Source of the DNA: Acanthornis magna
Lineage: Eukaryota; Chordata; Aves; Passeriformes; Acanthizidae
DNA length: 64,000 nt
Direction of reading: 5' to 3'
Assembly: GCA_036785705.1 (NCBI GenBank)
Contig: JAWUZG010000359.1
Coordinates: forward strand, 1-64,000
In this document: one piece after another, positions 63,541 to 64,000 of the stretch
How positions within the stretch are numbered: the first letter of the stretch is position 1
Layout: every line of letters starts with the position of its first letter
Program-made: the position numbers and the translations under genes
Notes under the pieces: model-generated
The model's input: the letters and a program-made list of their open reading frames with translations, nothing else
Database searches by the model: none
Told to the model about the DNA's origin: nothing

Positions 63541-63660
63541 CAGTGACATCTGTGCAAGTGCTTAACTAAATCTAAGCCAAAATATCCTGAGTCGGCACCA
63601 CAGACCATCACAACAGCACAGTTAGCTTACAGGGAATGGGGAGAAAATAATTTTAAAAGG

Positions 63661-63720
63661 AAGGGGGGGGGGAAGAAAAAAAGTATAAGAAAAAAAAAAG
63701 AGAAGTAGTAGTAGTAAAAA
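63661..63720. repeat. G-run, A-rich and (GTA)n low-complexity tract
   Basis: Ten G residues, A-rich runs with few interruptions, then AGTAGTAGTAGTA. Mononucleotide and trinucleotide simple sequence just before the composition shift at the window edge. Confidence 0.9.
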
Positions 63721-64000
63721 TGAATCATGGGAATAATTGGGATGCAGTCCTCGGGAACGTGGCACACCCATCGTGGATGGGGCACCGGCTCCCTTCGAGC
63801 AAAACCGGGACATCATTGCCATCCACTGGGCAGGAGGGAGAATGCAGCGCGGGAGCGACACCGAGCACAGGGACAGCGGGCAGAGAAAGGGGCTGGCAGG
63901 AACGCCTGGAAAGTCTTCTCGACATCCCTGCTTCACTTTCACCCTTCACACACCCACCCTGACATGGTTGGGCCTCCCTCGGAAGCCTGGAAGACAAGTC
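63721..64000. other. CpG-rich, GC-rich window edge
   Basis: I count 14 CpG dinucleotides in these 280 bases, against very few in most 300-base stretches elsewhere in the window. They cluster at 63750-63885 (for example AGCGCGGGAGCGACACCGAG). No TATA box, known exon or repeat family is recognised. Overlapping frames on both strands (63622-63942 minus, 63720-63962 plus, 63725-63997 minus) are expected in GC-rich DNA and show no domain. It may be the shore of a CpG island, or part of a GC-rich element that continues beyond the window. Confidence 0.45.

Noticed and set aside
1..64000. tRNA, rRNA, snRNA genes, CRISPR arrays, bacterial operons
   Set aside because: No cloverleaf with A/B boxes, no rRNA or U-snRNA landmarks, and no regularly spaced direct repeats with unique spacers were seen; the DNA is eukaryotic in character.

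Overview
The window looks like noncoding nuclear DNA from a bird. The call rests on its repeats. There is a truncated CR1 LINE with the bird-type 3' end (a tandem 8-bp ATTCTGTG motif), a second and older CR1 3' piece, and two solo LTRs that I recognise from memory as common avian endogenous-retrovirus LTR families. The background is AT-rich, and stop codons occur in every frame at the density expected of neutral sequence. Nothing suggests bacterial or phage DNA: there are no operons, no ribosome-binding-site-led gene arrays, no CRISPR array and no rRNA. A neoavian, perhaps songbird, source is plausible, but I cannot prove it by eye.

Layout: 1-20 kb is unique AT-rich sequence with short tandem repeats, a strikingly regular 72-nt hairpin (1501-1572), an A/C-rich tract and a complementary T/G-rich tract 1.4 kb apart, and a likely ancient MIR-type SINE (~19.33-19.45 kb). 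20.9-21.3 kb and 28.85-29.4 kb hold the two recognisable solo LTRs, both on the + strand. 33.2 kb has a 17-bp minisatellite. A third, less certain LTR-like unit lies at ~36.0-36.3 kb. 37-48 kb is unique, with a few segments that look like conserved noncoding elements or a decayed exon. 49.0-50.4 kb is the CR1 with a broken reverse transcriptase, and 53.5-54.1 kb is the older CR1 remnant. 54.9-55.3 kb is locally GC-rich. 57-63 kb carries AT microsatellites and a probable minus-strand CR1 tail. The last 280 bp turn GC- and CpG-rich, so a CpG island or another element may begin beyond the right edge.

I could not recognise any host protein-coding exon or RNA gene. The longest open frames (about 110-160 codons) look like chance or repeat-derived frames, and several open only at a non-ATG codon. 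The window is best read as intergenic or deep intronic DNA whose content is mostly retroelement debris. The observations most worth testing are the pre-miRNA-shaped hairpin at 1501-1572, the cysteine-rich frame just upstream of the CR1 (48501-48785), and the CpG-rich right edge. All are hypotheses from reading the sequence; no alignment or folding program was run.
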